From assembly GCA_963402885.1 (NCBI GenBank), contig OY727099.1, forward strand, positions 17,441,001 to 17,505,000: 64,000 nucleotides of DNA, written 5' to 3'. A program made the position numbers and the translations under genes. This DNA comes from Antedon bifida (taxonomy: Eukaryota; Echinodermata; Crinoidea; Comatulida; Antedonidae). The notes below the pieces were generated by a model. The model did no database searches and was not told the origin of the DNA. It worked only from the letters and a program-made list of their open reading frames with translations. Below, one piece after another: positions 1 to 12,074 of this stretch; positions within the stretch are counted from its first letter, which is position 1; every line of letters begins with the position of its first letter.

Positions 1-710
1 AATTGCAAAGTATTTGTTTTATAAGGCGACTGAATAACACCATACAATACCTATAACCATACAAATGTATTAAAAGACCAAATTGAACTTTAATAAATTG
101 GTTATAATACATGTATATAATACATTGTTATAATTGGTCAATTTTGAACTTCCTATTCGCTTCCTATCCTGATCGAAGTCTGATTTGATTAAATACAGTA
201 TTATAATTATATTAATCAAAATTATAATGAAATAACATAACTTTACTAATCAAATAATTTGATTACTTGTAAAACCATCAATATCATAGTTTGGACAACT
301 TTGCATTTATTTGTTAACTAATACGCGTATTAAAATGTTGACCTTTGACCTTATGTCAACTGATGAAATTGACCTTATGTCAACTGATGAAATGATGTAT
401 TCGCTCTTTTACATTGCGTATGATTGATTAACAGGATGAGAAAACATCCAATTTTTATTAAATATTAGTTTTTATTTGGTTTTATAGGTACGTTCTATGA
501 TTGGTCAATATTGACATTTGACCCCTAATCACAAAGGATTTTTTTTTCATAAGGTGATTGAATAGACACTTATAATAATAAAAATGTAATAAAAGACCAA
601 ATTGTGCTTCAATAAATTTGTTATAATACATATACATAATAAATTGTTGTAATTTGTCAATTTTGAACTTTGACCCCTTATATCTCGAAAACGCTTCCTA
701 TCCTGATCGA
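1..710. repeat. Diverged tandem duplication, period about 529 bp
   Basis: The stretch near 16-180 recurs at about 545-710. Both contain an 'ataaggygaytgaata' start, 'aaaagaccaaattg', 'ttataatacat' and end in 'cgcttcctatcctgatcg'. The second copy has about 16 extra bases before the shared end. Between the copies, a 24-bp unit (ttgaccttatgtcaactgat + gaaa) is repeated twice at 345-392. No coding potential is seen. Confidence 0.7.
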
Positions 711-1274
711 TTACCTTCCATATTCGTAATCTACGGAAAATTCTAGTCTAGAAAAGTTGGATAGCAATTTGTCCCTTTTCGGGTGGTGATTCCCACCTCT
801 TGCCACCGGACTATATGTAATACACCAGCATTTCTTACTTTTTCTGTATTAGAGACATATATGTGATCTATCAAAGTGGATGTACTGCTTGTAATTCGTG
901 TAGATTAAGTAATTATCATTTTTAAATGGTGATTTGTAGTTATCTCATTTAATCTATTTGTGTAACATGAAGGAGTGCTTGCGTTAATATCACAATTCAA
1001 ATCACCAATTACAATTAGTTTCATTGTAACAGAGACTTATCCTACTGTAGGTTCTAGACTGGTTTCCCTCTGGACATTTGACCCCGGCGGAAAACCCATG
1101 TCTGGGTAATTTTTAGTAGGAATCTCTGTTTTCATAATTTCACAGAAACAGAGAAACACTACCCTCTTGAACATAATATTGTGAACTTTTGGTGGGGGAG
1201 GGGTCTCTATTTTCAAAAACCCAAAACCAGAGACCCTGTATAGAATACAAAATTGAGAAGATTTTTGAGTAGAG

Positions 1275-1530
1275 ATCATATTTAATGAGGGTGATCCATC
1301 AAATGAGAGTAAATCATCTTGCCTAATGATGCAATTAGTATGGTACAGATAACGTCGAATCCATGCCTATCACATGCTAGTCCGATATTATCATTACCAT
1401 CACTCTCCGGTATATACAGCACCCGTCGCTATTTCTAGACGGTCTCCCATCCAGAACGCGACCGGGCCAAACGTTGCTTAACTTCGGTAATCTGACGAGA
1501 GAACCGGTGTTTGAACGCAGTATGGCCGTA
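1275..1530 (-). mobile_element. 5S-rRNA-derived SINE (SINE3 type)
   Basis: On the minus strand, 1530-1415 reads as a diverged 5S rRNA gene. It starts tacggccatac, has the A-box-like 'accgaagttaagca', the C-box-like 'ctggatgggagacc' and ends 'gggtgctgtata', in the right order over about 116 bp. Downstream on the minus strand is a non-5S tail (1410-1275) containing 'aggcaagatg'. The copy at 45500-45757 has the same head and a related tail, so this is a repeat family, not an isolated 5S pseudogene. 5S-headed SINEs use the internal pol III promoter and are mobilised by LINEs. It is diverged, probably inactive. Confidence 0.8.
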
Positions 1531-1765
1531 AAAGTTTTCAATAATTGTGTTAGGTTGGTCCCCCTGTTTTCAAGGACTCTCAAAACCCCTACTGTGTTTT
1601 ACGACAAAACACCAAAAATTTTAAAACTTCATATTGTAAACTTTTAGAGGCAGTCTCCAATTTCGAAAACCGCACAACAGAGACCCAGTATGAATAGTGA
1701 TCAATAATGAATTAGTGAGGATCTTCGTTTTCAAGAAGTCCTGACAATAGCGACCCCTCTATTAA

Positions 1766-1925
1766 GTTCTGTCTACACTATCAAACGTGACATGTGACAA
1801 CAAATGTGATGTGCCCATATATGGACATGATGTTGCCGTACCACTACCTTAATTAAGCATATCACTACCATATTTGGGCACATCACATTTTTTTGTCACA
1901 TACAGTTTGATAGTGTAGACAGAGC
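1766..1925. mobile_element. Foldback MITE with about 58-bp terminal inverted repeats
   Basis: 1766-1823 and 1868-1925 are inverted copies with few mismatches (left begins gttctgtctacactatcaaa; right ends tttgatagtgtagacagagc). Only about 44 bp separate them, so the whole 160-bp unit is a hairpin. It has no ORF. 'ttaa' lies immediately left and four bases beyond the right end, so the target duplication is not settled. Superfamily unknown. Confidence 0.75.
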
Positions 1926-2332
1926 TAGCTTAAAACAATATTGACAATTTCTAGTAAATTGCCTCTGTATTTTTAAAGATTTCTCGAAAATAGAGACCAC
2001 AATATTGAGAAATTTTAATGGGGGTCTGTGTTTTCGAGGTTTCTTGAAAACAGAGACAATCTTACTATACCCATACTAAACATTTCAATGCTTTATTCTA
2101 TAAGGTGGTCTCGCTTTTCAAGATTTCTTAAAATCAGAAACCTTTGCTGAAGTACATAAAAAAAATGTTTATACATAAGATTCGTCTGAGAAAGTCTGAG
2201 GTTTTCATGAAATCTCAAAAACAGAGACCACCAACTATTGAGAAGTTTTAGTGGGGGTCTGTGTTTCGAGATATCTTATGGTCTCTGTTAACTGAAAGAA
2301 AAAGTAAAAAAATCAATCTGAATTTTTTCATT

Positions 2333-3335
2333 GGGATACCTACTAATACCCATACGTTTGAAACGTCTATAGGCCTCCTGCACGTATTTTTGTGAAACGA
2401 TCCAATGAGCTATGCTAGACGCGATTACAAGATACAAGATACAAGAAAACTTTATTGTCAAAGGCCAAACATGTGACAGTTGAAATTCTTCTTGCTTGCT
2501 GCAAGAACTCACCACACTACAACATAAATAAATACTAAACTGAAACATTATCTTAAAAATCTACAGTTGAACTCATGGATTGCATTCGAGTGGCCATACG
2601 ATGATGTCACAATGTCCGGTTAGCCATATTGATGCATGATTCGATATCTACAACTCATTACCTTCCAGAATATGTAATAAAAATAACTTTCACTGTTTAG
2701 TTTAGAAACTATGGCCGTTTAAAAAAAGGCATAATTTTAACAACATTTTGAACTTTCATCAAAAACGCGCGCAAATTCTCCAATTCGATTATGAGATCAT
2801 GTTCCGAATATGAGCACTGTTTCTATAATTTGACAGTATGATTTATATATAATTTACCTATTACAACGTCGGCGATACTATAGATTTTAATTTGAATATC
2901 TTTTATTTCTTCATTTATATTAATCATTTAATGTAGATAATTAAGTAAGTGCAACTCAGTGTATCACATTCATACGCCGTTCGTAAATCTAAATAAACTG
3001 TGCAAGCTCTTTGAAGACATGTTAACTCTTTCATGTCTCGAAAAGAAATGATGATGGTGGTTTGTGGGCAGGCTCCCACTTGAGGGCATAGTTCATGGAC
3101 TATACCATTTGTGGAGAGGGGGATTCAATGAAAACTTCTACTTTTCGAGTTATATCTCGCTCTTCGAGGAGAAGGGGCTATTGTTGGTTTATCCAGGTAA
3201 GCTAGGCACGAAATAGACGTTTAAATATCAGTGCAGATTACCTCTTTGAGAATCGTGTCCACCTTTATTAATATTATCCATACATTATTATACTCACATC
3301 TATCATTGTACATCATAGTCCTATTATAGGGCTGG
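2333..3335 (-). repeat. Dispersed repeat, inverted homologue of 29281-29822
   Basis: 2333-2427 and about 2792-3335 match, in reverse complement and in order, 29822-29736 and 29570-29281. Shared landmarks include 'aggcctcctgcacgt', 'catacgccgttcgtaaatct' and 'ttgagaatcgtgtccacc'. This copy holds about 220 bp (near 2995-3215) absent from the other copy and is split by the insertion at 2428-2791. A shorter relative lies near 12075-12145. No ORF; function unknown. Confidence 0.7.
2428..2791 (-). mobile_element. Retroposon-like insertion with (CTTGTAT)n tail and 6-bp TSD
   Basis: 'cgatta' occurs at 2422-2427 and 2786-2791, and the uninterrupted homologue at 29.7 kb has it once, so 364 bp were inserted here. 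Read on the minus strand, the insert begins with sequence matching the 16-21 kb repeat family ('aaaacgcgcgcaaatt', 'catacgatgatgtcacaatg') and ends 'gacaataaag', then a 'cttgtatcttgtatcttg' tail. The same kind of tail occurs at 9870-9912 and, diverged, near 38990. Fusion of the two parts before insertion is an inference. Confidence 0.6.
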
Positions 3336-3339
3336 TAGA

Positions 3340-5720
3340 TTGATTTATAAAGGCATATCATCTATAGCAAAACCAGTCAATATCTCAATTATTCAAGTGT
3401 ATGCGCCAACCTCTTCAGTAGATGAGGAGATAATTAATTACTTTTACCAAGAACTCCAAGAAACTATTAATAAAACCCCAAAGAGAGACATTGTTATTAT
3501 TATGGGTGATTTTAATGCCAAAGTTGGAAGTAACCTGGAGAAGAATCATGCAATGGGAAGGTTTGGGCTTGGCCATGCTAACGAGAGAGGTGAAAAACTG
3601 ATGGATTTCTGCATTGAGAATGACCTGGTTTTAACAAAACATTATTTCAACAGCATTCACGACGACTATATACTTGGGTATCACCAGATGGAAAATACCG
3701 AAATCAAATAGATTACATTTTGATTAGACATCGGTGGAGATTAAGTGTCAAAGTGGCAAAAACGTACCCAGGAGCGGACTGCGGCTCAGATCACCAACTT
3801 TTAACTGCTGAAATCCGTTGCAAACTAAAGATAGTAAAACAAGACGCTCTACCACACCACACAGATATGATGTTAAACAAATAAATGACCAATATCGAGC
3901 TGAAGTCAGAAACTCTTTTAAGGTAATACTTAAAAAGGAAAAAAAATGGAAACCGAATGAATTGTGGGAGTTGACAGATGAGAGGCAGCAAATGGTTTAC
4001 ACAATGAGAGAGACCGCAGTCAATATAAACATCTTAGTAGAAGTATCCAACGTGTTACTAGACAAGATAAACAGACCTTCCTTGAAAGAAAATGCAGGAA
4101 GGTTGAAACTCATTTCGTTAACAATCATTCTAGAGACTTCTTTAAAGCTGTAAAAGAAATTACTGGCAAGAGGGCTGTAAAATTAAATGTTATTAAAGAT
4201 GGGGACGGTGCGATTCTAACCGAGAGTCACCAAATCAAGGATAGGTGGAAAGAATATTGTCAAAGGTTGTATGATAGTAAAGATGCAGATCAAGTTACAA
4301 AAGCAATTGAGATAGATCAACATGAACCAAATATACTAAGATCAGAAGTGGAATTTGCAATAAAGAAAATTAAGGATGGGAAAACACCTGGACATGATGA
4401 TATTCCAGCTGAGCTTCTTAAGGAGACAGGGGATGAAGGTATCACTTTAATGCATAATCTACAATGTAACTTAATATGGACCGATAAGAGCTGGCTGACT
4501 GATTGGGCAAGATCAATATTTATACCGCTCCCCAAGAAAGGAGATACAAGAGAATGCAAAAACAATAGGACTATCTGATATCACACGCGAGTAAGATTAT
4601 GCTGTACATAATTGTTGAGAGGACTAAACAATACATTCGTCGTGAAATTCAAGCAGGTTTTGTGGAAGAAAGAGGTACAAGAGACCAAATATCAAATATT
4701 AGAAATATAATGGAAAGAGCTATTGAATTTAACCGTCCGCTATATATGTGCTTTATTGACTATTCAAAAGCTTTTGATACGGTCCAGCATCAAAGACTCT
4801 GGAATATTTTAATAGCAATGGGCTTTCCAAGGCATGTAGTAGAACTCCTCAGGTCATTGATAACCAGAAAGCTGCTGTGAGGACTGCATGCGGAGACAGT
4901 ACTTGGTTTAAAATAAAACAAGGGGTGAGACAAGGTTGCATACTGTCTCTGCACTTGTTTAATGTCTATGCAGAATATATTATGAGATTGGCTCTAGAAA
5001 ACTGCAATAGTGGATTATCTATTGGTGGCAGAACTATAAATAATATAAGGTATGCTGATGATACTACATTATTAACAGATAATGCACAGGAAATGGAAGG
5101 TCATTCATGCAGGAAACCCAGTAATTGAAGTTGTCAACCACTTTTAATTTCCTTGGTTCGATGTTTTCAAACCATGGTGGATGTTCCATTGAGATCAAAC
5201 GTCGTCTGGCAATGGCAAAATCATCAATGTGTTTAATGAACAAGATACGGAAAGACAGAAGCATCAGCAAGGCAACAAAAATTAGATTAATTGGAGCTCT
5301 AGTTTTTCCAATTATACGCATGTGAAACATGGGTAATTAATGCTGCAGATCAAAAACGAATTGAAGCTTTTGAGATGTGGTGCTGGAGAAAGCTTCTAGG
5401 TATTCCATGGACTGCCAGAAGAACTAATGAAAGTGTATGTAAGGCACGAAATAGGCAAGAAAGGCACATTAATCGAATCTATTATCAAACAAAAACTACA
5501 ATACTTTGGACATATTGCCAGACGGGATGGAGATAGTATGGAGAAAATGATTATGTTTGGGAAAGTTGAGGGGAAACGAAAAAGAGGAAGACAGAGACTC
5601 AGATGGATTGATGGTATAAGTGGTGCTACAAACCGACCAATAATCAGTTGCTACAATAAAGCTCAACATCGGCAAGAATGGAGACACCTCATCAAAATGG
5701 TCACGAGTACTCAGATATGA
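3340..5720 (+). pseudogene. RTE-clade LINE, endonuclease-reverse transcriptase, broken
   Basis: This is a non-LTR retrotransposon pol gene split over several frames. The N-terminal apurinic-like endonuclease shows VYAPTS and MGDFNAKVG (3340-3711), then in another frame NQIDYIL and GADCGSDHQLL (about 3675-3830). The reverse transcriptase follows with GKTPGHDDIPAELL and PLPKKGD (4267-4578), SHASKI, then YSKAFD (4599-4880), GVRQGC and YADDTTL (4877-5128). The C-terminal part with CWRRLL-like, LQYFGHIARR and GKRKRGRQRLRW (5340-5720) is typical of RTE/BovB-like elements. At least five frame changes or stops show it is dead. The promoter and upstream start are not resolved. Clade call from motif order; high confidence for LINE, good for RTE. 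Confidence 0.88.
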
Positions 5721-6084
5721 GTAGAATGACGAGAGAGAGAGATTATCTATATATTTTATTATTTCCTAAAACCAGCTCACATCAGAGTGGCGGATATCGA
5801 ATGCAAAAATCATTATCATCTATGCATCATCTTCCTTTATTGCATAAACCTCCTAAGCTGGTATCCACTTGCAGGTATAGAACGAGTTTCGTAATTAACT
5901 GTGATTAAAAAATATGCAATAGGCGCGTCTACTTGTTTAACTATTACATTATTATTTATTATTTTCAAAATTTTAAACAGTGGCATGCCAATCTTTTCAA
6001 AAACTTGCACAATATTCAATAAAACAAAAAAACATTTTTAAAACGATTTTCTAAAAGAACACATTACAATTCATTAAAGCCTGT
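5721..6084. other. No gene seen
   Basis: Unique AT-rich sequence following the RTE LINE. The first part may be its 3' UTR (gagagagagat near 5732), but no tail or target duplication is clear. Confidence 0.4.
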
Positions 6085-6088
6085 TTTC

Positions 6089-7910
6089 CTGTCAACGTTA
6101 AGTTGCGTTAAGTTCAGGGCTGCAAATTAAGGGGTATTTGATCATTTTTCTGGTTGCGACTAAAGGAATAGAATAGGTCGCGCTATTGTCTGCTTGTGCG
6201 AGTTGTTTCAAATTGTTCAAAAGTGTTTTCCTTATATTTCAAACACTGTTGTAATTTAATCAGAAGGCTCACCAACAAGGAGAGTTTCCACACGTCACCG
6301 CCGCCACAGTCCGGTTCATTCAAGCGTACAAAGCCCCTAAACATTCTACACTCGTTGTGATTGGAAGTTCGGCCATTTATTGCATGCTGCCTTACCCAAT
6401 CACACAAAAGGACACCAAACACAGTGTGACGCACGCACACAAACCTCGTGGAAAATCACCTCCGTTTTAAAGAAGGAAGTACAGTATAAAACAATTGTAC
6501 CGCCGTACACAGAAGTTATCCAGAGCGGGCGCGGCAGATACAAAGGAGGTTTCCTTCGTGCGTGTTTACTCTCAACGGCGAATATAAATTTCCCACAATG
6601 TAAACGTAGAGACCTGATCCAACACAATGAACTAGGCCAACTAATAAAAATAATATAGCGAACGTCCAGTCGATCCAGAAACGATGCCAACAAAAAGATC
6701 GTAACAAACTCATTCTACATATACTATCAGAACGTTCAGTCGGTCGCTCAAAAAGACTGCTGGCAGAAGACCGGAATTAATACAGACCTAGTTTTTTTGG
6801 TCACATGTCATGAAACGCGATACTCTCTCTTTTACCACCAGCCGCAAACCTCTCGCATGTTTTTTTAACTCGGTACGCGACAAGAGGTGGCTACAAACAG
6901 TGTACCTGGATTTTGCGTCACATGAAACGTAATACAGCTCTAAACTGTTCCCACGACTCGCATGTTTTTCCCCTCCAAATTCTGGTCGGGCCTTTTGTCG
7001 TAATAATAATTTACAAAGGCCAATGTTAAATCTTAACATGGAATATATATTTATTTTGCATATTATACAGTATTTTGTTGGTGTCCTAGCCTAAGTGTCG
7101 TTGTTTTTATAATTCGCTAACCCAAGGTAGGATTAAATCATTTATATAGTGTAGGCCGCCGAAACTCTCTCTGCGTGAGCTGAGGGCCTCGGGCCCGATG
7201 TCGTCTCGTTGGCGGATGTTCTGCCAAATTAGGACGACCGATGTGTAGGGCGGCTACAAAAATTGACGTCTTCTAGGATTTTAATTAGCCAACAATACAT
7301 TGTTTGTTTCCATTGTTCATGCTTCTAAAGGTAATGACATTGGTGTTTACAAATTACTAACCCTACGAACCACCCTATACGATCGACGCGTAGATAATTA
7401 TCATAAACAATACATCGTAGGCTGCTACAAACAATACTTTGTACATTGTAGGATACTTTCCGAGAACAATGAGATACAAAGCAGTACTTTCTTTCTGTAC
7501 TGTAAAAAGAATAGATCTTGCTTGAATATAACCAGTGGCGCATCAGGACCAGTGCCTAAAAAGTGCATAACCCAAAATAATTACATTCTTCTGGGCGGAA
7601 TTTTTATGTGCTCAGAAATCGATTGAAACAATCTATAATTACTTTACTTTTGAAATATCAGACCTTAAAAGTGTACAAAAAAGGTGAAAAACATCGTCGT
7701 GTTGTAAAAATTCAAGAATTGTCAGCGCGTACCTATTTTTTTATAAACTGCAATGATGTAATTTGTGGACGATTTGATTGGTCAGTTAAAGTTGAACTGG
7801 TTTCAACTTTAACAATTTCAGATTTTAACGATTTCCAACATTGGTTTTTTACTCCCTTTTCCTGTCAAATCATTGAATACGTCAACTCAACGCAACTCAA
7901 CGATCGACAG
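6089..7910. mobile_element. Candidate DNA-transposon remnant between inverted ends
   Basis: 6089-6114 (ctgtcaacgttaagttgcgt...) and 7884-7910 (aactcaacgcaactcaacga...) are imperfect inverted repeats over about 24 bp. Between them are several short open frames but no recognisable transposase. A piece of the interior (7215-7510) is a dispersed repeat found again at 48695-48955. The pairing of these ends could be fortuitous. Confidence 0.35.
7215..7510 (+). repeat. Dispersed repeat, copy 1 (with 48695-48955)
   Basis: Shares with 48695-48955 the ordered blocks 'gccaaattaggayraccgat', 'gtgtagggcg', 'ggattttaattagc', 'ctacgaaccaccctа'-type text, 'tagataattatcat' and 'caatacatcgtaggct'. Both copies lack an ORF. 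Confidence 0.65.
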
Positions 7911-8150
7911 ATGAAAACACAAACTATTTATAAATAATGAGATAATTATTTACTGCACTTAAAAAATAACGATCAAGGTTAAAAAAAATGTCAAATAGTA
8001 GGCCTACTATTAGAAATTCAAATATTCAAAATTAATTAAAACATAATGAGCGTTTTCATTAAAAATGTATCTAATGCGCCATCATATACAAATTAACGCG
8101 GCCAAAATAAAACACGACAGCGCGACCGATTTCATCTGACACCAGTATTA
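7911..8150. other. No gene seen
   Basis: AT-rich sequence with scattered 'taggcctac' words. It ends with 'gcgcgaccgatttcatctga', a single copy of the word that is tandemly repeated at 27370-27545. Confidence 0.4.
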
Positions 8151-8250
8151 TAGTGTAGGCCTAGGCCTAGGCCTAGTCTAGGGCCTAGCCTAGTAGCTAG
8201 GCCTACCTAGGCCTAGCCTAGGCTAGCCCTAGGCTAGTAGTAGATAGGCT
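8150..8250. repeat. TAGGCCTA/CCTAGG palindromic island
   Basis: About 100 bp built almost only of overlapping taggcc, cctagg and gctagg words. TAGGCCTA and CCTAGG are self-complementary, so the tract can fold in many registers. Similar islands lie at 26100-26400, 27105-27330, 35645-35690, 55715-55765 and 60720-61080. Confidence 0.85.
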
Positions 8251-8544
8251 AGATAATGATATATAATTCTTATCAAGTAAGTATTATTCTCTATACCTTA
8301 TAGTGTAACAATGTAAATAGCAACCTAGAAATCTTGTTCGTGACATTTTATCCATCATGATGCTTCTTTTCTTCTACCAAACTATCTTTTATTTGCTTCT
8401 ACGCAGCATCGCATGGCACGCCCAGTAGTAGATGATATCTACCTCGTCGATACCGTCGTACCTCGTGTGTGATCTCCCGACACACAGCTCCTATCCCAAT
8501 TTTACACACACATCATAGTATGGAGCGCCGTTACTGCCTTCATC

Positions 8545-8765
8545 GGCTCTTTTACCATTCTGCACTTTCACCATTTATACGGCACTTTTACCATTACGTT
8601 CGGCACATTTACCATTTCATATGACTCTTTTACCATTTCATACGGCACTTTCATCATTTTATACGGCTATTTCATCATTTCATCTAATCGTTCGGTGCTT
8701 TTCTATTTGGCCATTTTACCATTACGTTCGGTGCTTTCATCGTTCAGTGCATTTACCTTTCGGCC
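8545..8765. repeat. Degenerate minisatellite 'acggcacttttaccatttc'
   Basis: About ten imperfect units of 18-26 bp built on 'cggcacttttaccatt' with variants 'ttcatcattt' and 'gttcggtgc'. All units have the same orientation. No stable reading frame. Confidence 0.7.
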
Positions 8766-8882
8766 TTTTCACGTCTCAACAAATATGACCCTTGACATCG
8801 GGTCAAATGAAAACATTTGACTGCTGCATGAAGCCTAGTCGAACTTGCTCAAACTTGCGCGGCACATCGAGTTCGAGCCAGG

Positions 8883-9055
8883 TTGTTGTTTCCACCAATA
8901 GTTGAAAAATTGTTCAACCAATCAAAACAATATACAGGTACAACGAAAGCGAGACAATGTGTAAGGCAAAGTATAGAATATATTCGCCCGAATCGAAAAA
9001 TCATCTGTTTTGATTGGTTGCACAATATTTTTTTCTAATGGAAACAAACCCGACA
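8883..9055. repeat. Imperfect inverted repeat (possible foldback MITE)
   Basis: 8883-8935 (gtttccaccaatagttgaaa..) is complementary to 9006-9055 (..tgttttgattggttgcacaa..) over about 45 bp with several mismatches, around an 70-bp centre. No ORF, no clear target duplication. Confidence 0.5.
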
Positions 9056-9580
9056 CGGAGTCGTGTGCAAAAGGGGATGATATAACCACCACATGAGATT
9101 AATCTTTCATTCATTAAGCTACAGTTAACATGACCCCAATATGAAGTATACAACTTTGTGAATCTGTCCATTCGGATGGTTTATTCGAACATGAACAAGC
9201 GTGCGATGTATATTTTTTTACGTGAATATAATGTAGGTGATGAAGAGAACGTATCAAAAGAACTTATGCAGAATACTTCAACATTTATTAAAACGTTATG
9301 TTATCGTTTAAACGACAACGAGATGGTACTATGGTCATCACAAGCTTGGCACCTAAGGAAAGTCTTTACCAAACGTTTTCGTTTAGTGACGAAACTGAGC
9401 TAGATAAGGCAAATGTGCCAAAAACATCATCCCAGCTAAGAACTAACTATATTTCTCATGCATCGTTTCTAGACAAAGTTAATATTTGAAGGATATAAGG
9501 GTTTTAACTAGATAAATAATGGTGTTACATTTAACTAGATTAAACGTTTGTCTGTTTATCCTTCAATGTTTTATGTCTCT
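9056..9580. other. Short overlapping ORFs, nothing recognised
   Basis: Two overlapping open frames on the plus strand (81 codons at 9158-9403 and 63 codons at 9298-9489) have no motif I recognise and no splice context that supports them. I treat them as chance ORFs. Confidence 0.3.
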
Positions 9581-10440
9581 CTTAAGGGACAGCTTCTCAT
9601 AATCGACCACCTCTCATAAGTGACCACCCATCTTAAATGACCATAAATCCATTACATTCAGACATCATTATAAGTAGATCAGGAAGGGTTAGACTGACAC
9701 AGAAAAAAATATCCACAAACCGTTTCAGATTTTCACCAATGTACATAGCATGCAATTTATTTAACAAAAACTTTTCAAGATAGTCACTTGTATCATTTGT
9801 ATTTATTTATATAGTTATCACATTATTTATTCTACTCAGATACAAAACATATCTCGAAATTGTTAACAATTTTGACAATAAAGTTATCTTGTATCTTGTA
9901 TCTTGTATTCTCGTTAGGGACCGAGTCTTATAATTGACCATTTCTCGTTAGTCACCTCTCCTATGGAACAATCGACTACCTCTCGGAAGGAATCACCTTT
10001 TCTCTAAAAGGCCAGAACCACCACCTCTCGTTAAGGGACCATAGTGGTCATTTAAGAGAGATGGTCAATTATGAGAAGCGGTCCCTTACAAGAGGTGGTG
10101 GTCCTTTAAAAGAGGTGGTTCCTCACGAGAGTCAGTGGTCGTTAAGAGAGGTGGTCGATTATGAGAAGCGGTCCCTTACAATAGGAGGTGGTCACTTCTT
10201 ACGAGAGGTGGTCGATTATAAGATGCGGTCCCTCTTACGAGAGATGGTCGATTTAATGTCGAGAAGCAGTCCCTTAAGAGAGATGATGGTCGTATAAGAG
10301 AGGTGGTCGTTACGAGAGGTGTTTGATTATGAGAAACGGTCCCTTAAGATAGGTGGTTGCTAATGAGGATTACGATATATGATCGTTTTAGGGAGGTGAT
10401 CACTTACGAGATGGCTGCTTTTGAAAGTCTTTACGAAAGG
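9580..10440. repeat. Degenerate array of 'gagaggtggtcgattatgag' that flips orientation
   Basis: Units of roughly 30-35 bp built on 'agaggtggtcgattatgaga' + 'agcggtccctta'. From 10038 to 10440 they read in the plus orientation. At 9588-9650 and 9925-10035 they read in the reverse complement (cttctcataatcgaccacct). A retroposon tail (9660-9912) lies inside the minus part. The array as a whole is a large foldback. The 78-codon ORF at 10061-10297 is a product of the repeat. Confidence 0.75.
9660..9912 (+). mobile_element. Retroposon 3' end with (TATCTTG)n tail
   Basis: Ends 'gacaataaagttatcttgta' followed by two more tatcttg units, the same terminal sequence as the insert at 2428-2791 (there on the minus strand). 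AATAAA lies just before the tail. It splits the minus-oriented part of the surrounding repeat array. The 5' limit is approximate. Confidence 0.55.
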
Positions 10441-12074
10441 TGGAGACTGATAGCATAGTAAAGTGATGCATTCACAAATTTAAGCATAGGTTTGTAAAAA
10501 ACACACATAGTTAAAACCAAAAAGTATAAGTCCAACCATATCTCAACATTTTCTACTGCTGTTACGTTAGTGGTTAAATTTAGGTTGTTACGTTATCGGT
10601 TATTGAAATTGTTAAATAGTGTTTGACTTTTGTTACGTTGTGGTTGGTTGTTACGTTAGTGGGTGAGACAGCGTCCGTCAGATAATAACTGCCAGGAATT
10701 GTGTTGAATAAAACATTTCATCAATCGATGACAACGCACGAACTATTATATCATCATCTGGTGTCAACTTCTTCTCTGTGAACAATAATCGAATACTGTC
10801 AATCAATATATTTTATCAAGAAATTCTAAATAACAGTTGATTTACACTGTATGGAGAAGCCTTAAAACTTGCTGAGGCCTAATAATTATTGAACATATAG
10901 TCCATGGGATTTAGACTTTTAACTCACACAAATTGCAAGAAAAGGTTTTTTTTGATGAAATGTGTTCTTTAGACCCTACTGAACACATTTATCAACGTTA
11001 GGACATTTTTCGACAACGGGAAGTAGCCTAATTTGCATAATTAAAAGGCAGTTACTTATTCGCCGTAGAGGGCGTAGATGCAAAAAAGTTCGCGGAACTG
11101 GGGTGGCAAATGGTAGAGTAGGTCAAGGGTCATCGATCTATAACAAAATATTTTGAAAATATTAAGTAGGTCAAGTGTTATAACGTTCGTAAAAGCTAGT
11201 TACTTATTCGCTGTAGAGGGCGTAAATGCATCCAATGTTATTGAACTTTGACCGGAAGAATAAGTAGAGGAGGTCAAGGCTAACATGTTGATGCAATAAC
11301 AACTCAATTAGACAGTTATTACGTATTAAAATCAGTTTTTTTAAATATTTGTGACTGTCCCTTTAATTGAATTTGAATAAGGAACTAGGAACTAGTAATT
11401 CCAACTTCACAGACATGGGTCTAATCTTTCCATCTCATGTGTTCATATACGCAACAGTAACAGATGTGTAACAGCAACCGTTCTTCTTTTGAACGAACAG
11501 GCAGGGGAGCGAGAGAGAGAGCTAGCTAAGGCCTGAGTACAGTGTAGATGCATGGTAGATGCAGGTGGTGGTGTGTGTGAAGAAGAATACGGGAAGGCAA
11601 TCACGTGAATTGTGAACAACTAATGAATTATTCATGTTTATTTTGTGACGTTACATAAGGGGGTCCCCAACTTATATACGAAAAAAAAAATCGCGCCCCG
11701 CTAGTAGGCCTAATGGGCCTACGCTGTTTTAATCATATCGGTGGTTGCGTTTTATGCTGTGCTTTTTGAAAATCATTAAAAAAATAGTTCCTTGTTTGAA
11801 AGTTCTAAAAAGATTATCCCTGATTTATAGTTTCGAAAATGTTAATTTAATACGATTTTAAAATTAGTTACCAAAGCCACATTTACGAATCTTTCTTCAA
11901 CCTACAAGTGGATATTAGCTCATTTTTCAGATAATATAATAAATGTATAAATGTGTAGTAGGCCTTCGTATGATTAGTTAAAACAAACAGCGTTGTAAGA
12001 CAATGAGTGTTATAGGCTACTTATTGATCATTTTCCATTTATTGACAAGTTATATGTCTATTGTTATTTAATTT
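10441..12074. other. Intergenic, short repeats only
   Basis: Contains four 'gttacgtta/gttacgttgt' words (10561-10665) and a diverged duplication of 'agttacttattcgcygtaga' + 'gggcgtaratgca' at 11050 and 11196 (146 bp apart). Nothing coding is recognised. Confidence 0.45.

Larger units (their letters stand above)
1130..2300. repeat. Degenerate hairpin-forming 'gtctctgttttc' repeats
   Basis: Units of roughly 100-130 bp recur, each holding 'ggtctctgttttc' a short distance from its complement 'gaaaacagagacc', so each can fold on itself. Clear units lie near 1130-1250, 1550-1700, 1970-2060 and 2100-2290. A 5S-derived SINE (1275-1530) and a foldback MITE (1766-1925) interrupt the run. Confidence 0.55.

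Noticed and set aside
1415-1530. Functional 5S rRNA gene
   Set aside because: Several substitutions in the body, no tandem 5S array, and a shared non-5S tail with 45.5 kb show a SINE.
9158-9489. Two overlapping ORFs of 81 and 63 codons
   Set aside because: Overlap in different frames without any recognisable motif; chance ORFs likely.
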